A stretch of DNA of 11,035 nucleotides from positions 1 through 11,035 of the forward strand of contig PCBA01000045.1 of NCBI GenBank assembly GCA_002730855.1, read 5' to 3'. The notes under the pieces were generated by a model. That model was not told the DNA's origin. It ran no database searches and saw nothing but the letters and a program-made list of their open reading frames with translations. Each line of letters begins with the position of its first letter. The first letter of the stretch is position 1. This document shows positions 6,719 to 11,035 of this stretch, piece after piece. The translations under genes were made by a program, and so were the position numbers. The stretch is from Gammaproteobacteria bacterium. GTDB taxonomy: Bacteria; Pseudomonadota; Gammaproteobacteria; Magnimaribacterales; Magnimaribacteraceae.

Positions 6719-7168
6719 TTAACTTAGTAATTTACTTTTAGAGGTAAATTCAATTTTTCTAGCCTTCTTTTCTTCTGGAATAATTCTCTCTATTCCTATG
6801 TATAGCATTCCGTTACTTAGGGCGGCACCTTTAATAACCATGTCATCAGAAAGTACAAACCTTTTTACAAAGTTTCTAGCCGCTAGGCCCTGATGTAAAA
6901 GCCCTTCAGATGCGTCTTTATCTTTAGAACCTTTTATTACTAAGTTCTCACCTGAGGCTTCTATATCAATTTCTTTCTCTTCAAACCCTGCGAGTGCTAG
7001 TTCAATCGTATACTGATCATCACTAAGCTTTCTAATGTTATATGGTGGGTAATTTGAAGATTGTTGATTCGAGTTAGCCAATAAAGCCAAAGTATCGAAA
7101 GTCCTATCAAAACCTACTGCAAAAGGAGAGATGTCTCTCCACAGTAAATCAAATGTATTATTTATCAT
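6719..7168 (-). CDS. ibpA: Small heat-shock protein, Hsp20/IbpA type
   Basis: A 149-residue small heat-shock chaperone. These proteins bind unfolding proteins in the cytoplasm and hold them, without ATP, for refolding by DnaK and ClpB. The N-terminal arm includes GFDRTFDTL (19-27), as in IbpA (GFDR-F). The alpha-crystallin domain runs from about 40 to 133, starting YPPYNIRKLSDDQY and ending with the conserved GAALSNGMLYIGIER block (114-128) and the P131-E132 pair. The C-terminal anchoring I-x-I motif appears as I139-E140-F141, a conservative change. The start is set by an AAGGAG Shine-Dalgarno (7180-7175), six bases upstream of ATG. The leader holds a ROSE-type thermometer and the upstream region a sigma-32-like promoter, so heat induction at two levels is expected. 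It is divergent from the SDR gene. Confidence 0.92.
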   Translation of the reverse strand: MINNTFDLLWRDISPFAVGFDRTFDTLALLANSNQQSSNYPPYNIRKLSDDQYTIELALAGFEEKEIDIEASGENLVIKGSKDKDASEGLLHQGLAARNFVKRFVLSDDMVIKGAALSNGMLYIGIERIIPEEKKARKIEFTSKSKLLS

Positions 7169-7229
7169 TTTTTTCTCCTTATATTAAGCAAGTTATTAAA
7201 TAATTTACGTAAGCCCCGAAGGCACTTAC
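7169..7229 (-). promoter_or_regulatory. ROSE-like RNA thermometer in the ibpA leader
   Basis: Read on the minus strand, TTGCTTA (7191-7185) and TAAGGAG (7181-7175) can pair around a 3-base ATA loop. This closes the Shine-Dalgarno with four inner pairs, one G-G mismatch, then U-A and U-G. The U-U-G-C-U segment facing the Shine-Dalgarno with an unpaired or G-G guanine is the hallmark of ROSE thermometers, which control small heat-shock genes including E. coli ibpA. A second hairpin lies 5' of it: GTAAG (7229-7225) pairs with CTTAC (7213-7209), with an inner CC-TTCG-GG tetraloop. The predicted transcript start near 7230 places this hairpin at the 5' end. Pairing was judged by eye, not by energy calculation. 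Confidence 0.6.
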
Positions 7230-7231
7230 AC

Positions 7232-7240
7232 TATATATAT
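7232..7240 (+). promoter_or_regulatory. Possible -10 region for the SDR gene
   Basis: TATATATAT lies 34 bases before the ATG at 7275 and would give a leader of about 30 bases containing the AAGGA Shine-Dalgarno (7262-7266). No good -35 is seen upstream. The same bases form part of the divergent ibpA promoter, so the two promoters overlap. Evidence is only the AT-rich hexamer and position. Confidence 0.3.
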
Positions 7241-7264
7241 TGGGTTTTTTATTTAGAAATCAAG
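7237..7264 (-). promoter_or_regulatory. Candidate sigma-32 heat-shock promoter for ibpA
   Basis: On the minus strand CTTGATT (7264-7258) is followed by 13 bases and CCCAATAT (7244-7237). The sigma-32 consensus is CTTGAAA, about 13-15 bases, CCCCATnT; the match is 5 of 7 and 6 of 7 specified bases. The start would fall near 7230, just before the thermometer hairpins. The -35 box overlaps the Shine-Dalgarno of the divergent SDR gene. A sigma-70 reading (TTGATT, 18 bases, TATATA) is also possible from the same bases. Confidence 0.55.
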
Positions 7265-7274
7265 GAATAATATT

Positions 7275-8069
7275 ATGAAAGATTTATTTTCAATAGAAGG
7301 GAAGGTGGCTTTAGTAACTGGTGGATCTAGGGGAATAGGAGAAATGATTGCTGCAGGTTTTTTAGCTAACGGAGCTAAGGTGTATATTAGTTCAAGAAAG
7401 ACGGAGACATGCGATGCTACTGCTAAACGTTTAACTAAAGAATATGGAGGGGAGTGTATTTCTATTCCTGCAGACCTTTCTAATCTTGAGGGAATAGGCA
7501 CTTTGGTTAAAGAGTTATCTACAAAAGAAAATTCATTAGATATATTAGTAAATAATGCTGGGGCTTCTTGGGGGGAGCCTATTGAACAATATTCTGAGAT
7601 GGGCTGGGATAAAGTGATGGACACTAATGTAAAAGGTATCTTTTTCTTAACCCAGCAGTTATTACCTTTATTAAAGAAATCAGGAGATGCCGAAGACCCG
7701 TCAAGAGTTATTAATATAGGATCAATTGATGGAATAAAGACTGGCTTATTTGACGCTTTCTCTTATGGACCTTCTAAGGCTGCAGTTCATCACCTTACCC
7801 GTGTTTTAGCAGCTTCTCTGGTTAAGGATCATATAATTGTAAATGCTATTGCACCTGGCCCTTTTCCAACATGGATGTTAAGTACTGGTGTTGGAGGTGG
7901 CGGAGATACTGATATAGATTGGTCTGTCATAGGTGATCAAAATCCAAGAGGAAGAGTTGGTAATGCTGAAGATATAGCTGGTCTTGCTATCTTTCTTAGC
8001 TCTAGGGCAGGTGCTTATACTGTAGGTCAAACTATAGCCTGTGATGGAGGGGTGGTAGCGAGTTCATAG
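7275..8069 (+). CDS. Short-chain dehydrogenase/reductase, RhlG-like
   Basis: A 264-residue classical SDR with a single Rossmann domain. TGGSRGIG (15-22) is the cofactor loop; R19 and R41 suggest NADPH preference. D67 in ADLS contacts adenine, NNAG (93-96) stabilises the sheet, and the catalytic tetrad is N118, S150, Y164, K168 (YGPSK). The sequence pattern (KVYISSRK, NIGSIDGI, SKAAVHHLTRVLA, NAIAPGPFP) resembles the RhlG-type ketoacyl reductase branch, whose namesake in Pseudomonas is an NADPH-dependent beta-ketoacyl reductase. Here the true substrate is unknown; a ketoacyl thioester or another ketone is possible. It should be a cytosolic tetramer like most SDRs. AAGGA at 7262-7266, eight bases upstream, supports the ATG. 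It is divergent from ibpA and its start region overlaps the ibpA promoter. The gene for a zinc alcohol dehydrogenase follows after 65 bases. Confidence 0.88.
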   Translation: MKDLFSIEGKVALVTGGSRGIGEMIAAGFLANGAKVYISSRKTETCDATAKRLTKEYGGECISIPADLSNLEGIGTLVKELSTKENSLDILVNNAGASWGEPIEQYSEMGWDKVMDTNVKGIFFLTQQLLPLLKKSGDAEDPSRVINIGSIDGIKTGLFDAFSYGPSKAAVHHLTRVLAASLVKDHIIVNAIAPGPFPTWMLSTGVGGGGDTDIDWSVIGDQNPRGRVGNAEDIAGLAIFLSSRAGAYTVGQTIACDGGVVASS

Positions 8070-8134
8070 ATTGAAAGTAGGACCAAAAGTTTTTTTCTAC
8101 GACGGTTTAATAACAGTTTTACAGGTATAACTTA
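8070..8134 (+). other. Intergenic spacer before the zinc alcohol dehydrogenase
   Basis: The 65 bases hold a T7 run flanked by GTAG (8077-8080) and CTAC (8097-8100), which can pair but only as a weak stem; it is a doubtful terminator. A TTTAAT (8106-8111) and a TATAAC (8126-8131) are possible -10 boxes for the next gene. AGG (8123-8125), nine bases before the ATG, is the only Shine-Dalgarno-like piece. I see no gene or RNA here. Confidence 0.3.
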
Positions 8135-9073
8135 ATGAGAGCAGTTTCTTATGCAAACGGAAAGGTCGTCACTTCTTCTATAGATAGGCCGCAAGGAGAT
8201 GGAGTATTGGTTGATGTTGTGTCTGCTGGGATTTGTGGAAGTGACTTACATTTACTAAAAGCTGGAGCTCATTCACCACATGTAGCAGGTCATGAAATAG
8301 CTGGAACAACACCTAACGGAACTCCTGTTGCCATTGAACCAATTATATCTTGCCGCATATGCCACTATTGTTTATCTGGGAATTATCACCTTTGTAAAAG
8401 CGATTCTAAAGGAATGGGCATGAGCATTAACGGAGGTATGTCTGAACAAATAATGGTTCCAGAAGATTGCCTAATAACTCTAGATAAAAAAATTCCCCTT
8501 CAAGACGCCTGTTTAATTGAACCTTTAGCTGTTGCTTTGCATGGTTTGATAAGAACGGAAACAAAATCAAATCATAAAATTGCAGTTATAGGAGGAGGTA
8601 CTATTGGGCTATGTACTATTGCAGCAGCAAAATATATAGGATGTGAAGTTGACCTATTAGCTAAATATGATCATCAAAATGAAGCCGGTAGTAAATTAGG
8701 GGCTGGTATTGTAGATGGACTCTACGATAGGGTTGTGGACTGCGTTGGAAGCAATGAAACTTTGGACAAAAGCGCAAGGACAGCTAAACCAGGCTCTTGG
8801 ATAGTGTTACTGGGTATTCCGATGGAGGGAATTAATCTGCCAGGAATGAAAGTGATTATGAATGAGATAAAAATATTTCCCTCGATCATGTATGGTTCTA
8901 CGTCCGGAATAAAAGATTTTGAAGTAGCTGCAAAACTTTTATCAATCTTTCCGGCTATTGGAGAGACTTTGATTACTCATAGATTTTCCTTAGATGATGC
9001 GAAAGAAGCCTTCAAAGTTGCTCAAGATAAATCATATGACTGTATAAAAGTTATTTTTGATCCTAATATTTAA
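8135..9073 (+). CDS. Compact zinc-dependent alcohol dehydrogenase (MDR superfamily)
   Basis: A 312-residue medium-chain zinc dehydrogenase, shorter than the usual 340-350. Catalytic zinc ligands are C34 (GICGSD), H53-E54 (GHE) and probably E129 (IEPLAVALHG). The structural zinc site is complete: C73, C76, C79, C87 with canonical spacing. The nucleotide-binding motif is GGGTIG (153-158). The shortening lies in two places: after GHEIAG, where the usual valine-rich strand and loop are reduced, and after GAGIVDG, where about 15-20 residues before the DCVG strand are missing. Both zinc sites and the Rossmann motif remain, so it is likely active as an NAD(P)-dependent dehydrogenase of an alcohol or polyol, substrate unknown. 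The N-terminus MRAVSY fits the family start. It ends eight bases before the next MDR gene, suggesting cotranscription. Confidence 0.85.
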   Translation: MRAVSYANGKVVTSSIDRPQGDGVLVDVVSAGICGSDLHLLKAGAHSPHVAGHEIAGTTPNGTPVAIEPIISCRICHYCLSGNYHLCKSDSKGMGMSINGGMSEQIMVPEDCLITLDKKIPLQDACLIEPLAVALHGLIRTETKSNHKIAVIGGGTIGLCTIAAAKYIGCEVDLLAKYDHQNEAGSKLGAGIVDGLYDRVVDCVGSNETLDKSARTAKPGSWIVLLGIPMEGINLPGMKVIMNEIKIFPSIMYGSTSGIKDFEVAAKLLSIFPAIGETLITHRFSLDDAKEAFKVAQDKSYDCIKVIFDPNI

Positions 9074-9081
9074 AGACACAA

Positions 9082-10122
9082 ATGATGTACGCAGCAGTAA
9101 TAAACAACTATGGTGATGAGTCATGTATAGATATAGATGAAACAATATCTATTCCTGAACCAAGACCTAACCAAGTCTTAGTAAAGATAGAAGCAAGTTC
9201 AGTTAACCCCATAGATCTTATGAGAAGAGAAGGTTATGGGCGTACTATCTTTGAGAAACAAAGAAGAATAAATTTTCCTTGGATAATTGGATCAGATTTT
9301 TCAGGCTATGTAATTAAGAAAGGCAATAAAGTTAGTAGATTCCAAGAAGGAGATGAAGTCTGGGGATGCACCGCTAGCCCTGGAAGTGGAACTTATGCAG
9401 AATATTCTGTTATAAACCAAGAAGAAATAGATTTAAAGCCTAAGAATTTATCACATGAAGAAGCTGCCTCCTTACCTTATGTTACTTTGACTACTTGGTC
9501 AGCATTTATCAGGTGGGCAGGTTTAAGGCCTGAAGATTTAGAAGGAAAAAATCTTTTCATTCAAGGAGGGGCCGGTGGAGTTGGCACTGCTGCCATACAG
9601 CTTTTTTCACATTGGGGTTGTAAGGTTACTACTACTTGTAGCTCTACTAATATTGAATTACTAAAATCGATTGGAGCTGAAACTGTAATTGATTATGAAG
9701 TTAATAATTTTCACGATATATTAAAGGATTATGATATTGCCTATGATCTTTTAGGGGATTCTGTGTTAGAAAATTCTATAGATAAATGTTGTAATATTTT
9801 AAAAAATGAATCTTCATCCCATTACATTACGCTCACGCATCCACTAATCAATACGGTAGACGATAAAGGAATACTGTTTGGAGTTCCTCAAGCTTTATTA
9901 TTAAGGCAGCAACAAAAAAAGAAGCACAAGCCCATAAATGTTCATTGGTCTATTTACAGGCCAAGTTTATCTGGCCTTCAAGAATTAACTTTTTTAGTTG
10001 AAAACGGAATCATAAAACCCGTTATTGATTCGATCTATTCTATTTCAGATATATCTAAAGCACATAAAAAAGTGGCGACCCGACACGGCAGTGGTAAGGT
10101 CGTTATTAAGAATGATTTATAA
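9082..10122 (+). CDS. Zinc-free MDR NADPH oxidoreductase, RTN4IP1-like
   Basis: A 346-residue quinone-oxidoreductase-type MDR protein without zinc ligands. VNPIDLMRREGYG (41-53) and GSDFSGYV (70-77) belong to the substrate half; QGGAGGVGTAAIQ (161-173) is the NADPH-binding motif. From memory, the layout matches human RTN4IP1 (a mitochondrial NADPH oxidoreductase linked to coenzyme Q): VNPID then an insertion before FP-x-x-x-G-x-D-x-SG, GDEVW, KPK-x-L-x-H-x-x-AASLPY, YITLTHP (248-254), and the end pattern with GKVVI. The substrate is unknown; a quinone, or an intermediate of quinone synthesis, is an inference. Two in-frame ATG codons open the gene (9082 and 9085); MYAAVINNYG is the typical family start, so either may be used. 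There is no Shine-Dalgarno. The stop codon directly abuts the pdxJ ATG, so the two are probably cotranscribed. Confidence 0.82.
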   Translation: MMYAAVINNYGDESCIDIDETISIPEPRPNQVLVKIEASSVNPIDLMRREGYGRTIFEKQRRINFPWIIGSDFSGYVIKKGNKVSRFQEGDEVWGCTASPGSGTYAEYSVINQEEIDLKPKNLSHEEAASLPYVTLTTWSAFIRWAGLRPEDLEGKNLFIQGGAGGVGTAAIQLFSHWGCKVTTTCSSTNIELLKSIGAETVIDYEVNNFHDILKDYDIAYDLLGDSVLENSIDKCCNILKNESSSHYITLTHPLINTVDDKGILFGVPQALLLRQQQKKKHKPINVHWSIYRPSLSGLQELTFLVENGIIKPVIDSIYSISDISKAHKKVATRHGSGKVVIKNDL

Positions 10123-10857
10123 ATGACTAATTTAAGCGTTAATGTTAATAAAATAGCATGGCTAAGAAATGCTAGGAGAGGGAAGAATCCAGATATATTA
10201 ACCCTTTCTAAGTTAATTATAGATAGCGGAGTTTCTGGAATCACTGTTCATCCGAGACCAGATTTAAGACACATCACACCTGATGATGTTTTTAATCTCA
10301 GAGAATTAACTTTAAACCAAAAAGTTGAGTTTAATATCGAAGGTAATCCATATTCAAAAAGTAATATTGATTATCCAGGCTTTCAAAAAATTATTGAAAT
10401 TGCTAAACCTGATCAATGCACTCTTGTCCCGGATTCTTTAGATCAAATTACATCTGATCATGGATGGGATTTTATTCATAGAGATCTTAACCAAGATAAA
10501 GACTTAGTGGAAGGACTAAAAGAACATGCCAACAGAGTTAGTTTTTTTGTTGACCCGGAAGAAGGTCAATTAGAAGGGGCTAAAAACGTAGGAGCAGATA
10601 GGGTTGAATTTTATACTGGTCCGTATGCAGATAATCCTGGAGAGCATACTATTGAACCATTTATTCTCAGCTACAATAAAGCTCGTACATTAAATTTAGG
10701 AGTTAACGCTGGACATGATCTTGATTTAGAAAATCTAGCTTTTTTCTTAGACAGAGTACCGGCAGACGAAGTTTCTATAGGTCATGCTCTTATTTCTGAT
10801 TCTTTAATATATGGATTAGAAAACACTTTAAAAAAATATCTTGATATATGTAAATAA
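10123..10857 (+). CDS. pdxJ: Pyridoxine 5'-phosphate synthase
   Basis: A 244-residue PdxJ (243 in E. coli), a TIM-barrel enzyme that condenses 1-deoxyxylulose 5-phosphate with 3-amino-2-oxopropyl phosphate to pyridoxine 5'-phosphate, the last ring-forming step of de novo vitamin B6 synthesis. SVNVNKIAWLRNARRG (5-20) is the conserved first strand and loop. H43 (TVHPRPDLRHI), E73 (FNIEGNP) and H198 (NAGHDL) correspond to the catalytic His-Glu-His set. EFYTGPYA (162-169) and GHALISD (220-226) complete the phosphate-binding end. The HPRPD and LVPDSxDQxTSDHGWD patterns look more like PdxJ of Bacteroidota than the E. coli form (HLRED, LVPEKxxExTTEGGLD). The ATG follows the preceding stop with no gap and no Shine-Dalgarno, suggesting coupled translation. 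The product supplies the cofactor route used by the aminotransferase at 853. Confidence 0.95.
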   Translation: MTNLSVNVNKIAWLRNARRGKNPDILTLSKLIIDSGVSGITVHPRPDLRHITPDDVFNLRELTLNQKVEFNIEGNPYSKSNIDYPGFQKIIEIAKPDQCTLVPDSLDQITSDHGWDFIHRDLNQDKDLVEGLKEHANRVSFFVDPEEGQLEGAKNVGADRVEFYTGPYADNPGEHTIEPFILSYNKARTLNLGVNAGHDLDLENLAFFLDRVPADEVSIGHALISDSLIYGLENTLKKYLDICK

Positions 10858-10859
10858 GA

Positions 10860-10865
10860 TAAAAT
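10860..10865 (+). promoter_or_regulatory. Candidate -10 box for grxD (leaderless geometry)
   Basis: TAAAAT begins two bases after the pdxJ stop codon and is followed by six bases (AAAAGA) and the ATG at 10872. A purine-rich AAAAG could also act as a poor Shine-Dalgarno. TTGATA at 10841-10846 is 13 bases upstream, too close for a normal -35. Confidence 0.4.
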
Positions 10866-10871
10866 AAAAGA

Positions 10872-11035
10872 ATGACAATAATTGAAGATCTAGAAAAGCA
10901 GGTAAACGAGAATCCATTACTGTTGTACATGAAGGGCTCACCTGATGCTCCACAATGCGGCTTTTCTTCAAAAGCCTCACAAATTCTTATTTCCTACGGG
11001 AAACCTTTCTCATTCGTAGATATATTGAATAATCC
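10872..11035 (+). CDS. grxD: Monothiol glutaredoxin Grx4, N-terminal part (3' end cut by window)
   Basis: The frame starts at ATG 10872 and runs off the window after 54 codons, about half of the usual 105-115 residues. The N-terminus (MTIIEDLEKQVNENPLLLYM) and the K21-G22-S23-P24 and C29-G30-F31-S32 motifs are those of the monothiol CGFS glutaredoxin Grx4/GrxD. C29 and glutathione bind a bridging [2Fe-2S] cluster, and K21 contacts glutathione. The protein transfers or stores iron-sulfur clusters in the cytoplasm, often with a BolA partner. VDILNNP at the end fits the family (VDIL-NP). It starts 14 bases after pdxJ and has its own candidate -10 box, so it may be transcribed separately. Confidence 0.93.
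   Translation, partial: MTIIEDLEKQVNENPLLLYMKGSPDAPQCGFSSKASQILISYGKPFSFVDILNN

Noticed and set aside
7205..7212. Palindrome TTACGTAA upstream of ibpA as an operator
   Set aside because: It is only eight bases, falls inside the predicted ibpA leader, and is partly explained by the hairpin arm CTTAC.
7253..7624. Open frame of 123 codons on the minus strand across the SDR start
   Set aside because: It lies antisense to conserved SDR motifs, has no ribosome binding site, and its sequence resembles no family; it is a shadow of the SDR gene.
8077..8100. Rho-independent terminator after the SDR gene (GTAG/CTAC around T7)
   Set aside because: The stem is only four to six pairs, and the T run lies inside the loop rather than after the stem.
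10035..10244. Open frame of 69 codons on the minus strand across the RTN4IP1-like/pdxJ junction
   Set aside because: It overlaps the well-supported ends of two genes and lacks start signals.

Overview
The window is a gene-dense, strongly AT-rich stretch of bacterial chromosome with short or overlapping gene junctions. The CGFS glutaredoxin (GrxD type), the IbpA-type Hsp20 with what looks like a sigma-32 promoter and ROSE-like leader, and the beta-alanine:pyruvate-type transaminase all point to a gammaproteobacterium. The low GC and compact spacing suggest a streamlined marine lineage such as SAR86, but that placement is inference. There are no tRNAs, rRNAs, insertion sequences, CRISPR arrays or phage genes, and no gap longer than about 110 bases.

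Layout: (1) Positions 1-5308, plus strand: the C-terminal two thirds of an MFS transporter, a class III omega-aminotransferase, an alpha/beta hydrolase, a MoxR/CoxD-type AAA+ ATPase and a CoxE-type VWA protein. The last three are joined by 1-base and 20-base overlaps and probably form one operon. (2) 5324-6106: an exported SAM-methyltransferase-fold protein with its own probable promoter. (3) 6102-6712: a small island of two divergent unknown genes (124 and 60 codons), with a perfect bidirectional terminator at each end and a 38-base shared promoter gap. (4) 6719-7274: an ibpA-like small heat-shock gene on the minus strand. Its upstream gap holds a sigma-32-like promoter and a leader that can fold into a ROSE-type RNA thermometer. 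(5) 7275-11035, plus strand: an RhlG-like SDR, a compact zinc alcohol dehydrogenase, a zinc-free MDR oxidoreductase resembling mitochondrial RTN4IP1, pdxJ, and the start of grxD.

Possible links between genes: PdxJ makes the vitamin B6 skeleton, and PLP is the cofactor of the aminotransferase. MoxR plus CoxE is a known ATPase/VWA pair for assembling or maturing other enzymes, but no client complex is encoded here. The SDR and the two MDR proteins are three NAD(P)H-dependent oxidoreductases in a row.

The most interesting signals are regulatory. Four gene starts (5324, 6477 minus, 6516, 10872) have a TAATAT or TAAAAT hexamer followed by exactly six bases and then ATG. This is the geometry expected for leaderless mRNAs. 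Other genes (2183, 3043, 7168 minus, 7275) have clear Shine-Dalgarno sequences, so two modes of initiation seem to coexist. The ibpA leader appears to combine transcriptional and translational heat control within about 100 bases. I did not find a clearly new multi-gene defence or mobile system; the two orphan small genes are the least explained part.
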